Notes under the pieces: generated by a model
What the model was told of the DNA's origin: nothing
Databases searched by the model: none
The model's input: the letters and a program-made list of their open reading frames with translations, nothing else
Source: Paracoccus stylophorae
GTDB taxonomy: Bacteria; Pseudomonadota; Alphaproteobacteria; Rhodobacterales; Rhodobacteraceae
NCBI RefSeq assembly: GCF_028553765.1
Contig: NZ_CP067134.1
Span: forward strand, 157,501-221,500
Direction: 5' to 3'
DNA length: 64,000 nt
Shown here: piece by piece, positions 17,441-26,228 of the stretch
Layout: each line of letters starts with the position of its first letter
Position numbering within the stretch: position 1 is the stretch's first letter
Position numbers and translations under genes: made by a program

Positions 17441-17854
17441 ATGAGTACGCGTCGCCAATTCCTGTTCATCGCTATTGCCACCCTGATCGGGTTTGTCTCA
17501 CTGGCGCCGCCGCTGGTCGCCGATGCGACGCGCCCGGCCATTCTCGAGGCGCGGGTCAGCAAGATCATCGATGGCGATACATTCACGCTCAGCGGCCATT
17601 CGCGGCGCATCCGCGTCTGGGGTCTGGATGCACCGGAATGGAATCGCCCCGGTGGATCGGACGCCACGGCTGCATTGCGCGGGCTTATTTCGGGCAAGAC
17701 CCTGCGTTGCCAGGTCCGCGATATCGACCGCTATGGTCGCTATGTCGGGCAGTGTTTCCTGCCCGATGGCCGCGATATCACCGCCGAGATGATCCAGATG
17801 GGCGTCGCCCGCGAATATTGCCGTTTCTCGCGCAACCATTACGGAAGTTGCTGA
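17441..17854 (+). CDS. secreted thermonuclease (SNase-like)
   Basis: This 137-residue protein has an N-terminal hydrophobic segment (FLFIAIATLIGFVSLAPPLV) that looks like a signal peptide. It continues with a staphylococcal-nuclease fold: IIDGDTF, RVWGLDAPEW, DRYGRYVGQC and MGVAREYCRF. The Asp and Arg residues of these blocks are the usual Ca-binding and catalytic residues. It would degrade DNA or RNA in the periplasm or outside. It is alone on the + strand between the tail tube and antirepressor genes, a typical moron position, and may block superinfecting DNA or scavenge nucleotides. ATG 17441 is chosen; an in-frame TTG at 17405 is possible. Confidence 0.85.
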   Translation: MSTRRQFLFIAIATLIGFVSLAPPLVADATRPAILEARVSKIIDGDTFTLSGHSRRIRVWGLDAPEWNRPGGSDATAALRGLISGKTLRCQVRDIDRYGRYVGQCFLPDGRDITAEMIQMGVAREYCRFSRNHYGSC

Positions 17855-17867
17855 TCGCAGCCCGCTG

Positions 17868-18599
17868 CTATTGCAATGGCGGCTTGACCAGCGCGGCCAG
17901 CCTGGTGAGGCCCTTGGCGGTCACCCGCACCTGTTCGGTGACCTTTTCCGAGCCATCGGCGCGCAAGACCGTGGTGATCCTGTGCTCGAGCAGGCTGGTC
18001 GCGGTCTTGCTGTGGTAGCCGAGAAAGCTCGCGCTGCCCGGGCGCTTGTAGATCCAGCCATTTTCCTGCAGCCAGAGAAACAGGTCTTTCGGGCGCATCT
18101 GCAAAAGCTTGGCGGTGTTGGTGATGCAGAATGACCCATCCGCCTGCGCGATCCGGTCCAGCTTCTCCTGTGCGGGCAGCAGCGCCTGCACTTTCTCTTG
18201 CAGGGCCACATGCTGTTCGCTGTAGCTGAGTAGCAGCGCCCGCAGCTGCGCCGGGTCGTTGAGGTCGGTGGCCGGGGCGCGGGCCACTTGTTCTTCCAGG
18301 TCCTGCCAGCGGTCGACCAGCCTTGCGGTGAACTCGGGCGAGAGCTGCGCCACGACAATGATGCTGTCGCGTTTCTCGAGCCGGTAGACGGAAGTCGTGC
18401 GCAGACGGCCCAATGCATCCATATCCTGTTCATCCCCCATTGGGGGTTGGACGATGACACCGCGTGCGGCCAGCCGCTCGATGGATTGCTTTACCTTGTC
18501 ATGGCGGCTTTCGAGAAGCTCGGCGATTTCGCGCGAGGACATGGTGAGCGGGCTGGCTTCCTGCGGGCCGGCTGGCAGATGCGAGATCATGGTGCTCAT
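17868..18599 (-). CDS. phage antirepressor: Rha-type N-terminus with KilAC/ANT C-terminal domain
   Basis: This 243-residue, two-domain DNA-binding regulator has an N-terminal ~105-residue Rha-type segment (MSSREIAELLESRHDKVKQS). The KilAC (ANT) domain follows at ~125-240, with TNTAKLLQMRPKDLFLWLQE and GWIYKR. Proteins of this kind interfere with phage repressors or regulate lytic genes. ATG 18599 is preceded by AGGAGA at good spacing. It converges on the thermonuclease gene (13-bp gap) and is placed unusually among head and tail genes. A 36-bp hairpin repeat lies 80 bp upstream. Confidence 0.88.
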   Translation of the reverse strand: MSTMISHLPAGPQEASPLTMSSREIAELLESRHDKVKQSIERLAARGVIVQPPMGDEQDMDALGRLRTTSVYRLEKRDSIIVVAQLSPEFTARLVDRWQDLEEQVARAPATDLNDPAQLRALLLSYSEQHVALQEKVQALLPAQEKLDRIAQADGSFCITNTAKLLQMRPKDLFLWLQENGWIYKRPGSASFLGYHSKTATSLLEHRITTVLRADGSEKVTEQVRVTAKGLTRLAALVKPPLQ

Positions 18600-18680
18600 T
18601 TCTTTCTCCTGATGTTCGATGCGGACCGGGGATTCGGCCTGAATCAGACAGGCACATCCGCCCGACCGGCGGCGCGGCGC

Positions 18681-18716
18681 GGACCGGCGTGGCAAGGCCG
18701 GATTCCGCGCCGGTCC
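18681..18716. repeat. GC-rich hairpin repeat, copy A
   Basis: GGACCGGCGTGG (18681-18692) pairs with CCGCGCCGGTCC (18705-18716) with one mismatch around a 12-nt loop. Near-identical hairpins occur at 34730-34765 and 36893-36927. Each is located about 55-85 bp upstream of a leftward regulatory or recombination gene. A related half-copy in the other orientation is at 20471-20482. Role unknown: transcription stop, RNA structure or protein binding site. Confidence 0.6.
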
Positions 18717-18731
18717 TGCTTTGTTCGCATC

Positions 18732-19160
18732 TCAGCCCAGCGGATCGTTGCTGGTGTAATGCAGGGTGAGGATCAGCACCGCCGCCCTGATGGTCGGGGC
18801 GCCCTCGACCGCCAGATCGGCAGGTTCGGGCGCGTCGGTCTCGATCCAGTCGCAAAGCCCGCCCAGCGTCCGGTCGGCGGCGATCGCGTGCCCGATCCGT
18901 TCAGCCAGCGCGTCGAAGGCCAGTTCGAGGCCGGAGGAGCCGCGCACGAAGACCTCGACCTCGGCCCGGTGCTGCCAGTGATAGCGCAGGGGCGACAGCG
19001 TCACCTCCGCCTCGCCCGGCGTGCCGTCGCGCAGGATCAGCAGCCCGGCGGCGGGGATGCGCTCGGGCAGGGCCTCATTGCGCTGGACGATGGTGCCGCC
19101 GCCGATGCCCTGCAGGAGGGTGAACAGGGCCGACAGGACTTCTTCGCGTTTCGTGGTCAT
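18732..19160 (-). CDS. tail terminator / tail completion protein (gpU-like)
   Basis: This 142-residue alpha/beta protein starts MTTKREEVLSALFTLLQ and ends LHYTSNDPLG. It has the length, the N-terminal helix and the repeated beta strands (AEVEVFVRG, AAVLILTLHY) of minor tail protein U-type terminators. In phage genomes this family is often mislabelled as acyl-CoA transferase. It overlaps the preceding gene as ATGA (19157-19160). The position after the two head-tail genes and before the tail tube supports a role at the head-proximal end of the tail. Confidence 0.7.
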   Translation of the reverse strand: MTTKREEVLSALFTLLQGIGGGTIVQRNEALPERIPAAGLLILRDGTPGEAEVTLSPLRYHWQHRAEVEVFVRGSSGLELAFDALAERIGHAIAADRTLGGLCDWIETDAPEPADLAVEGAPTIRAAVLILTLHYTSNDPLG

Positions 19161-19777
19161 ATGCGTTCCCAGCGAGAGACGATTGCGCCCGGCAGGGCAT
19201 TGAGGGCGGCGCGTGACGGGCGTTCAAGATCCAGCCGCTTCTTCAGCCTGACCTGCGGCACCAGCAGGAAGATCGGCACCGAGGCGAGGCCGCGCCCCGT
19301 CTTTGACCGGGACACGGCCGCCCGACCGTGCTTGGTCAGCCGCGCCTCGGCGACCAGCAGGCTGGGGCCGGTTCGGCGATAGACGAAGATCAGCCGCAGC
19401 CCGGTGCGCGCCTCCCATTCGCCCGGCGTCGGGCGCTTGCCGCTGCGGCTTTTTCCGGCCGCCTCAAGCGGGATGGCCAGCCAGAACCCGTCCTTTGAGC
19501 GGATCAGCGGCCCGGTGTCATGGGCGTTCACGATCACCGGGGCGCGGGTCCAGACCATCGACGCGGCATTCATGCTGTGCCGCCCCTTGGGCCAGGTCTC
19601 CGAGCGGATGGTGCGGGCCAGCCGCTGGCCAAGGCCTGCGCTGGTGACCTGCCCCCGCCATGCATCCTTGAGCGCGATCCCGGCATCGCGGATCCCGAAA
19701 TGCACCGCCTTCTCGCCGGCCTTGACCTCATCGGCCATCAGCCTGGCGATATCCGCGATCTCGGCGCGCAGCTTCAT
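19157..19777 (-). CDS. DUF6441-like / gp10-like head-tail or minor tail protein
   Basis: A 206-residue basic protein. The N-terminal helices (MKLRAEIADIARLMADEVK) and the beta-rich middle (GFWLAIPLE; TGLRLIFVYRR) resemble the DUF6441/HK97-gp10-type family found at the neck of siphophages. ATG 19777 overlaps the preceding stop as ATGA. An upstream extension in the same frame to 19933 overlaps the previous gene and is not protein-like. Exact neck role is inferred from gene order only. Confidence 0.65.
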   Translation of the reverse strand: MKLRAEIADIARLMADEVKAGEKAVHFGIRDAGIALKDAWRGQVTSAGLGQRLARTIRSETWPKGRHSMNAASMVWTRAPVIVNAHDTGPLIRSKDGFWLAIPLEAAGKSRSGKRPTPGEWEARTGLRLIFVYRRTGPSLLVAEARLTKHGRAAVSRSKTGRGLASVPIFLLVPQVRLKKRLDLERPSRAALNALPGAIVSRWERI

Positions 19778-20088
19778 ATGGGCCTCAGATCGAGGATCAC
19801 GACCAGCCGTTCGCGGTCGCGGATCGGCTCGCCCTGGACTTCGAAAGCCTCGCCGCCGATCACGATGCGGTCGCCCGACTGGATGGATGGCGTTGCAGCC
19901 GCCAGGACGTCGATGCGCACGGTCTCCGACCACACCCGCGCGCCACCATAGCTGGTCAACTCGTCAGGGGCCTTGCGGATGGCGCGAATGGTGCTGCCGG
20001 GCGGAACCCCGCCCGGCAACCATGTCGCGTCCACCGCCATGTTCGGGTCCGCGAAGATCCGGGTCGCAGCGGTGGCAAAGGCGCTCAT
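19774..20088 (-). CDS. head-tail joining protein
   Basis: This 104-residue protein starts MSAFATAATRIFADPNMAVD and ends VVILDLRPI, a small beta-barrel-like pattern (ETVRIDVLAA; GDRIVIGGEAFEV) typical of head completion or stopper proteins. It is joined to its upstream neighbour as TGATG at 20088 and to the next gene as ATGA, so the three are likely translationally coupled. The family label follows position and size as much as sequence. Confidence 0.68.
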   Translation of the reverse strand: MSAFATAATRIFADPNMAVDATWLPGGVPPGSTIRAIRKAPDELTSYGGARVWSETVRIDVLAAATPSIQSGDRIVIGGEAFEVQGEPIRDRERLVVILDLRPI

Positions 20089-20426
20089 CAGACGGCCGCC
20101 CCGTTCAGACGGACGCGGCCGGTGGTTTCCCCAGCGCTGCCTCCGACCGCGAGCACCGCAATGCCGATCAGCGTGTTCGAGCCGACCGTGGTCGTGCAGG
20201 CCTTGGCGGTGTTGTCCCAATAGACCTTCGCCCCGACCGTCCACGCCTGGGAGGCGGCCTTCGGCAGATCATAGACGCCGGTGAGATTGATCACGCCTTC
20301 CGCGCCATTGGCGATGGGGCCGGTGGCAACGCCGAAGATCGAGCCGATCAGAACGCCTGCGCCCGAGGCGATATCCGCCTCGGCGGTGATGGTGAGCGTG
20401 TTGCCTGTTGCGATGAAGTTTTTCAT
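20088..20426 (-). CDS. DUF2190 capsid decoration/cement-type protein
   Basis: This 112-residue DUF2190 protein has the opening MKNFIATGNTLTITA, the Gly/Ala beta-rich core (GSIFGVATGPIANG) and the signature AWTVGAKVYWDNTAK near residues 67-81. Such proteins sit beside the major capsid gene and are thought to stabilise the capsid. A homologue with an internal deletion is found outside the prophage at 45632-45838. An 84-bp intergenic stretch with GC-rich inverted repeats separates it from the capsid gene. Confidence 0.85.
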   Translation of the reverse strand: MKNFIATGNTLTITAEADIASGAGVLIGSIFGVATGPIANGAEGVINLTGVYDLPKAASQAWTVGAKVYWDNTAKACTTTVGSNTLIGIAVLAVGGSAGETTGRVRLNGAAV

Positions 20427-20510
20427 GGGCTTTCTCCAGATGAGGGAAAGAAGGGAATGCGGGCCGATCACCGGTCCGCGCCGGTCAGGATCAGACCGGG
20501 GCCGGCGGCA

Positions 20511-22496
20511 TCACGCGATGCCGGGATTCTTGTAGAGACCGCGCCAGTCGATGGCCTTGGCGCCGAAATCGTGACGGGCCTTGAACTCGATGCCATCGAC
20601 CTCGAAGCCGACGCGATGCTCGGTATAGAGACCCTCCTGACCCGCCAGATAGGCGTATTCCACCGCACCGAAGGCGGGATCGGTGGCGGCGAACCACGGA
20701 TCGGGACCGGCGGTATTCACCAGCCGGATTTCCTCGACCACCGAGAAGCGGTTCGAATAGGGGTTCACCTCGGCCGTGCTGCCGGGCGTGGTTGCGGCCA
20801 GTTGCTTGTGGATTTCGACCATCCGCTTTCCGGGCGGAACGATGATGTTGCGTGGCAGAACCGTGATCGCCCGGCCGTCCAGATCCTTTTGCACCGCGAA
20901 AGCGCGCAGCATTGCGGTCAGGGACTCTTCGGTGATCGCCGCCGCAGTGCCGAGGTTGCCGTGATTGGCATGGAACAGTGCGGTTCCGTCGCCCATGGCG
21001 GGGTTCGACAGCAGGATCGAATAGAGGATATCCGATTCAAGGTTCGCGGCCGAGGCACCGAAGGACTGGACGACCCGGTCGAAGGCGCGCAGGTCATCGT
21101 TGATCAGCATCTGCCGGCTGAAGCCGATAATGCGGCCGTAGGTGGCGATCGCATAGCTTTCCTTGCCCTCGGTCGCGGTGCCGTAGGTGAATTCGCCGCC
21201 TTCGGGCACCTTGACCAGATCGGGGGCGTTGCCGATCTGCAGGCGGTCAACGGGCCGGAAATCCCGCACCGTCACCCGCGTGGACCATGCCCCGAAGGTA
21301 CGCGGGGTCGCGTCATAGGCGGCGCGCAGCGTCCGGTTGACCACGCTGCTGAGGATCGCCGGGAAGTCTCCGGTGCTGTGGTAACCCGCCGAGCGCATGC
21401 CCATGGCGAAACCTGCGATCTCCATATCGGGCATGGCGGCGGTGTTGACGCCGGCGCGCTCGACGGCATGGCGGGCCAGGTCCATCAGGCTGCGGAACGC
21501 GAATTCCCGCGATTGCGGCGATACCGCATGCAGCGATGGTGCCGCCCTGTGCATGATCGCGTCGGCAACCGCATCGCGATAGGCGGCATCGCCGGTGCCG
21601 CGGGCCTGCGCCGGGGCCAGCTCAATCGTGCGGCCCAGCGGGTTTGCCTCGCAAAGTGCGTCGAGGACCGCCTCGCGGGCGGCATCGATCGAGACGCCGC
21701 GTGCGATCAGGTCGTTGGCAAGGTCAGCGCCAAGATCATGCCGGGCGCAGAGCGTCATGATGGTGCTGACGCGGCTGCGTTCTTCCGCGCGGATGCTTTC
21801 CGCGTCGGGCGCGGCCGGGGCGGCTTGCGGGATGGCAGGGGATTGCGCGGGGGCGGGGGTGTTGCGGGTTTCATCAACACCCGCCGCAATGGTGTCTTCA
21901 GGCATGTTTCGTCCTTTCGTGGTGATCGCGCAGGGGAATTGCCGGGCGTCACTTGGCCCGGTCCCGGCGCGCATGCCGGCACCGGGATCGGCGCCGATGG
22001 CGACGGCAGAGATTTCAAGCGGCTCCCAATCGACCGCGCGATAGAGCGCGCGCTGGCCGCCATCGGTGCGGTCGGCTTTTGCCACCCGCTCGAAGCGATG
22101 GACCCGGTATCCGACCGAGACATTGCGGATGATCCCGGATTTGATGTCGCGCCAGATCGGCTCGACCTCATCGCGCTCTGACAGGCGGATGCGGGCGAAA
22201 CCGCTGCCGCCCTCGATGCGGATCGAGCCATTCTCGACCACGCCGAGAATGTCGGTCAGGCGGTGGGACGCATGCGAGTTCAGGAACGGCGCACCGGCGT
22301 TCAGGCGATCCAGCCGCATCGCGTTGGGAGACACGACCAGTTCCTCGTCGAACTCCTCGTCGCGCGCCCAGGAATAGCGCCGCACCTGCGCGCCGGTGGT
22401 CCAGAGAACCTCGAATGTGCGCGAGGCGTCATCGACGGATTGCATTGTGCCGGCCCGCCCGATCACGGGCAGGTCGAGGATTTCCTCGTTTTCCAT
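20511..22496 (-). CDS. prohead protease-major capsid protein fusion
   Basis: This 661-residue protein has an N-terminal prohead protease of the U35/S78 fold (~1-185). The likely catalytic His is in LNSHASHR (H75) and the Ser in RNVSVGY (S127). A Pro/Ala-rich linker (~205-232) and a helical region follow, then the major capsid domain (~390-661; VVNRTLRAAYDATPRTFGAW, ARHDFGAKAIDWRGL). Maturation would require self-cleavage near the linker. An AAAGGA plus ATG at 21917-21903, exactly at the domain border, could also make the 464-residue capsid part alone. It lies between portal and DUF2190 genes. Confidence 0.9.
   Translation of the reverse strand: MENEEILDLPVIGRAGTMQSVDDASRTFEVLWTTGAQVRRYSWARDEEFDEELVVSPNAMRLDRLNAGAPFLNSHASHRLTDILGVVENGSIRIEGGSGFARIRLSERDEVEPIWRDIKSGIIRNVSVGYRVHRFERVAKADRTDGGQRALYRAVDWEPLEISAVAIGADPGAGMRAGTGPSDARQFPCAITTKGRNMPEDTIAAGVDETRNTPAPAQSPAIPQAAPAAPDAESIRAEERSRVSTIMTLCARHDLGADLANDLIARGVSIDAAREAVLDALCEANPLGRTIELAPAQARGTGDAAYRDAVADAIMHRAAPSLHAVSPQSREFAFRSLMDLARHAVERAGVNTAAMPDMEIAGFAMGMRSAGYHSTGDFPAILSSVVNRTLRAAYDATPRTFGAWSTRVTVRDFRPVDRLQIGNAPDLVKVPEGGEFTYGTATEGKESYAIATYGRIIGFSRQMLINDDLRAFDRVVQSFGASAANLESDILYSILLSNPAMGDGTALFHANHGNLGTAAAITEESLTAMLRAFAVQKDLDGRAITVLPRNIIVPPGKRMVEIHKQLAATTPGSTAEVNPYSNRFSVVEEIRLVNTAGPDPWFAATDPAFGAVEYAYLAGQEGLYTEHRVGFEVDGIEFKARHDFGAKAIDWRGLYKNPGIA
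21903..21917 (-). promoter_or_regulatory. internal ribosome-binding site and ATG at the protease/capsid border
   Basis: Read on the minus strand, AAAGGA (21917-21912), six bases (CGAAAC), then ATG (21905-21903) opens MPEDTIAAGVDE, the start of the linker and capsid half. The spacing is ideal and the position fits a formerly separate capsid gene whose upstream stop was lost. Use in vivo is inferred. Confidence 0.5.
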
Positions 22497-22507
22497 GGTG
22501 GTCTCCG

Positions 22508-24037
22508 TCAGTTATCGCCGCTCGGCGGCGCGGTCGGGTCTGTGGTCTGCACGAGGCCCGCCTTGCTGACCTTGCGCGGGTCGCTGTCGAAAACGAGGCC
22601 GGCAGCATCGGCCTTCCTGGCGAAATCGGCCCATTCGGTGAGGATTTCCTCCGGGTCGTATCCCCGCCGCGCGATCTGTTGCGGCAGGGTCGAGAAGCCT
22701 GCGCGGACCTCCAGCAGATCGGCCTGCACATCCTGCAGCGGGTTGACGCTTTCGAACTTCGGCGGCCCCCATTCGGCGAGGATCTCGACGCCATCCGGCA
22801 GCAGGCCCTGCGACTGTGCCTCCTTGATGAACCAGCGCCAGATCGGCTCGCAGAACATCGGGATCACGGTCTGCCACTGGATCTGCTCGACCATGCGGCG
22901 GAATTCGTTCAGGCCCGCACGGGTGGACGAGAAGTTGGCCTGCGACAGATCACCGGTCATCATCGCATAGGGCACCCGGAAGCCGGCGGCGATGATGTGA
23001 AGCTGGGTCCGGTGCCATTCATAGACGCCAGCCGTCGAGGCCGGTTGGTTGAACTTGATGTCCTTGCCGCCGCGGGCATAGGCGATCAGGCCCGGCTCGA
23101 ACTGCTCGACCCGGTTGCCCATCCCGTCCTCGATCACCGGGGCGATGGATTGCTGATCCTCATCCGCGCCGAAGACGATGCCGACCAGACAGGCTTCGGT
23201 CTTCTTGCGCACCAGCTCGGCGGTCTGCCAGTCATCGACATCGCGGATCGCCCGCATGGCCGGGGTGCCCCAGGGAACGCCCCGGCTCTGCACCCGCTGG
23301 CGTTCGAACAGATGCGCCACGTCCTGCGCCCTGAGGCGTACCGATTCCAGGCGGTGGTTGACGATGGGGTCGTTGTGACCGGGATGGTCCGGAAACATCC
23401 AGTAGGCGATGCGCCGGCCATCCCGGTCGGTCTCGATCCCCTGGCTGATCCGGGTTCCATCGGCGCGGTTGTCGAAGCGCGCGCCGTCGAGGTGATCGGC
23501 CTCGCGCAGCTCGATGCGCAGACGCAGATCGCGCGCGTGCGCGCCACGACGATAGCGGGCCACCGCGAAGACCTCGCCGCCCTCGATCATCTCGCGCACG
23601 GCGAGGCAAAGAACCCCATGGAAATCCGTGTGCCCATGATCGTCGCAACGGCTGGCCCAGCGCCGCCACAGATCATCGACCTGTCTGTTCAGTGCCGGAT
23701 CGGGGGTCGCGGCGCGGGGGCGGATGCCGGTGCCGACGATATTGTTGACCAGCACCTGCACCGCCTGCGCGGCAATGGGGTTGTTGCGCACCAGATCGCG
23801 CATGCGGTCGCGCAGCGTGGCCCCGGCCGCGGCGATTTCCGCATCCGCCGCCGTGCCACCGGCTTTCCAGCCCGCCGTTCCGCGCCCCTTTGAGGCGGCC
23901 TCATAGCCGCGCCGCAGGTTTGATATCGCCACCCGCGCGGCATAGCGCCGGGCGGCAGAGCGTGGCGAAACCACCGACAAGGCAGCATCCATCAGCCCCC
24001 AGCGCACGTCCGGGGTGATCTCCTTCGGTCCTGCCAT
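22508..24037 (-). CDS. portal protein, lambda GpB family
   Basis: This 509-residue protein has the lambda-type portal pattern: NPIAAQAVQVLVNNIVGTGI (~85-105), REMIEGGEVFAVARYR (~148-163), a central MFPDHPGHND and the C-terminal stem/wing region (QANFSSTRAGLNEFRRM). Twelve copies form the DNA channel and hold the terminase. It is 2 bp after the gpW gene and 11 bp before the protease-capsid gene, the lambda-like head order. Confidence 0.93.
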   Translation of the reverse strand: MAGPKEITPDVRWGLMDAALSVVSPRSAARRYAARVAISNLRRGYEAASKGRGTAGWKAGGTAADAEIAAAGATLRDRMRDLVRNNPIAAQAVQVLVNNIVGTGIRPRAATPDPALNRQVDDLWRRWASRCDDHGHTDFHGVLCLAVREMIEGGEVFAVARYRRGAHARDLRLRIELREADHLDGARFDNRADGTRISQGIETDRDGRRIAYWMFPDHPGHNDPIVNHRLESVRLRAQDVAHLFERQRVQSRGVPWGTPAMRAIRDVDDWQTAELVRKKTEACLVGIVFGADEDQQSIAPVIEDGMGNRVEQFEPGLIAYARGGKDIKFNQPASTAGVYEWHRTQLHIIAAGFRVPYAMMTGDLSQANFSSTRAGLNEFRRMVEQIQWQTVIPMFCEPIWRWFIKEAQSQGLLPDGVEILAEWGPPKFESVNPLQDVQADLLEVRAGFSTLPQQIARRGYDPEEILTEWADFARKADAAGLVFDSDPRKVSKAGLVQTTDPTAPPSGDN

Positions 24038-24039
24038 GG

Positions 24040-24243
24040 TCAGCCCCTATGGAAACCGGCAAAGCCCGCCACGGGCAAGGGACGGCCCGATCCGGCTGCC
24101 ATCTCGCCCTCGATGGTGCGGATGCGGCTCAGCAGATCGGCGGCCGAGCCGTATTCAAGGGTCTTTCCATCATAGCTGACCCGCAGGGTGCCCGAGGCAT
24201 AGGCCCGGCGCAGCGCGTCAAGTTCACTCTCGGTCCAGGCCAT
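24040..24243 (-). CDS. gpW-like head-tail joining protein
   Basis: A 67-residue protein with two helices around a short hairpin (LDALRRAYASGTLRVSYDG; LLSRIRTIEGEM), matching the size and pattern of lambda gpW. gpW stabilises packaged DNA and helps tail attachment. The start overlaps the terminase stop as TGATG at 24243. It is flanked by terminase and portal exactly as in lambda. Confidence 0.85.
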   Translation of the reverse strand: MAWTESELDALRRAYASGTLRVSYDGKTLEYGSAADLLSRIRTIEGEMAAGSGRPLPVAGFAGFHRG

Positions 24244-26228
24244 CAGAACCAGCTTCCTCTTTGTCTCTTGCCCAGCCAGCCCGACGGGCGGGGCGGCGGC
24301 GGTTTCAACGGTTGACGATGCGGTTGCCCGGCCGGGCGCGCATCACTCGTGCCGGGCATGAGCTGCGCGCGCAGATCGTCCCATTTGGCGCCGTCCCAGC
24401 GGTCCATGCCCATCAGCCAGGCGCAGGCGCGGGCATAGACCCGGCAGTCCAGCGCCTCGTTGCGGTCGCGGGTCTGCTGCCATTCCAGTTTCTGGAACCC
24501 CTGCCGGGTCTTGATGGTCATCAACTGCTCGGCGGTCAGTTGCTTCGTCCATTCCGCCGTGGTGCCCTTCGGGATGTGGACGAAGCCGGCGGGCCAGCCG
24601 CTGCCATCGGCGATGTCCTCGTCTGTCGGCGCGGCAAGCCGGAGGAAGCGATAGGTCTCGGTCTTGAATACCGCGCCCGCGACCTTCCACAGCCGCACGC
24701 CGCGGCGGAACTTGCGCCCGCCCTCGGTCACATCGACATAGCTCGGGCCGTCCACCGGGGTGGAGCGGTCAAAGCCGCCGACACCCTTGATCGCGATCAC
24801 CTGGCCGTGCCCCATCTTCCGGCACCAGCCATAGACCGCATCCGTGGTCGCGCCGTCGCCGGTGTCGATCGCCAGCCGGGCCAGCGCCATGCGCGCGCCG
24901 CCGGCATGAGGCCAGGTCTCGGCCAGAAACCCGGTCAGATCGTCCCAGACCTCCTCGCGGGCCGTGTCGCCTTCCAGCACCACATGATCGACCAGCCAGG
25001 ATTCAAGGTTCTCGCCCCAGCCCCAGACGTCGATCTCGATCCGGTCGCGCTGCACGTCCGCGCCGGCGGTCAGGATCAGCACCCCTGCCGGGGCCTCGCC
25101 CAGATGCCAATCCTCGCGCCGCTCGTAGAGGCGCTGCCAGTCCGGGGCCTCGCCGCGTTCCTGCCAGGTCTCGCCCAGCACGGTGTTCTTCAGGGTCTTC
25201 AGCGCGGCCTCGTTGCCAACCGCCTGCTCCCAATCCTGCGCGATCTTGGACCAGCTCAGCCAGCCCAGCGGCGAATAAAGGCCGCTGATATGAAACCCGA
25301 CGATCCCCGCCGCCCGCGCCCGCTCCAGCATCTCCGGCTCGGCGGTCGGCAGCCATGTCGCGCCATTCGCCTCGGCCATCATCTCGGTTTTGTGGCGCTC
25401 CAAGATCGGTTCATCACAGTGTTCGCAGACATAACGCGCGGTTTCCGGGCGGCCCGGCTCCCAGCGCAGGCGTTCGAACTTCAGCCATTGCAGGGCGCCG
25501 CAATGGGGGCAGGGGACATGGTATCGCTGCTGATCGGACAGCTCGTATTCCCGCTCGATCCGCGAGAGGCCCTTCACGGTGGGCGTGGAGGCCAGAAACA
25601 ACTTGCTCCGATGCCCGAAGCTGATCGTGCGCGCCTCGGCCAGCGCGATGGGGTCGCCCTCGCCATCGAGATCGCCCGGATAGGCATCCACCTCATCGAG
25701 AAACACCCAGCGCGCCGGCATCGAGCGCAGGCCGACGGCGCTGTTCGCGCCGGTCAGGATCAACTGCCCACCCGGAAACCGCTTGCCGAGAATGGTATTG
25801 CCGCTGTCCTTGGACCGCGACGGCATCACCAGCGCCCGCAGTTCCGGGCTTTCCTCGATCAGCGGGTCGATCCGCTGCTGCGACAGGCGCTTGGCCAGAT
25901 CGACGGTCGGCTGGACCGCCAGAAACGGCCCCGGCGCCCGGTGGATGCAGAAGCCGACCCAGTTGTTGCCGCCTTCGGTCGCGCCCACCTGCGCGGCCTT
26001 CTGGAACACCACCCGTCGCGCCGGACTGGCCGGCGACAGCGCATCCATGATCCCGCGCATGAAGGGCGTGCGCGCGGTGCGATAGGGACCGGCCTCGCTT
26101 GCCGCGCGCGAGGACAGGATCCGGTGCCGATCCGCCCATTGGCTGACCGTCAGCGCCGGGTCCGGCGCCAGACCGGCCAGCCAGGCATTGCGGATATCCT
26201 CGGCGCCCTCGAAATCAGCCAGCGCCAC
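24243..26228 (-). CDS. terminase large subunit, GpA family
   Basis: This 661-residue packaging motor and nuclease has an N-terminal ATPase with a deviant Walker A (FQKAAQVGATEGGNNW) and Walker B VFLDEVDAYPGD. It also has motif III-like LFLASTPTV and a zinc-finger-like CPHCGALQW with a later CEHCDEP. The C-terminal nuclease region contains LAIDTGDGATTDAVY and ALDCRVYARA. GTG 26228 is chosen because GGGGAG lies just upstream; an in-frame start at 26294 would extend 22 residues over the previous gene. It is the lambda GpA type, so cos-type packaging is likely. Confidence 0.92.
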   Translation of the reverse strand: MALADFEGAEDIRNAWLAGLAPDPALTVSQWADRHRILSSRAASEAGPYRTARTPFMRGIMDALSPASPARRVVFQKAAQVGATEGGNNWVGFCIHRAPGPFLAVQPTVDLAKRLSQQRIDPLIEESPELRALVMPSRSKDSGNTILGKRFPGGQLILTGANSAVGLRSMPARWVFLDEVDAYPGDLDGEGDPIALAEARTISFGHRSKLFLASTPTVKGLSRIEREYELSDQQRYHVPCPHCGALQWLKFERLRWEPGRPETARYVCEHCDEPILERHKTEMMAEANGATWLPTAEPEMLERARAAGIVGFHISGLYSPLGWLSWSKIAQDWEQAVGNEAALKTLKNTVLGETWQERGEAPDWQRLYERREDWHLGEAPAGVLILTAGADVQRDRIEIDVWGWGENLESWLVDHVVLEGDTAREEVWDDLTGFLAETWPHAGGARMALARLAIDTGDGATTDAVYGWCRKMGHGQVIAIKGVGGFDRSTPVDGPSYVDVTEGGRKFRRGVRLWKVAGAVFKTETYRFLRLAAPTDEDIADGSGWPAGFVHIPKGTTAEWTKQLTAEQLMTIKTRQGFQKLEWQQTRDRNEALDCRVYARACAWLMGMDRWDGAKWDDLRAQLMPGTSDARPAGQPHRQPLKPPPPRPSGWLGKRQRGSWF

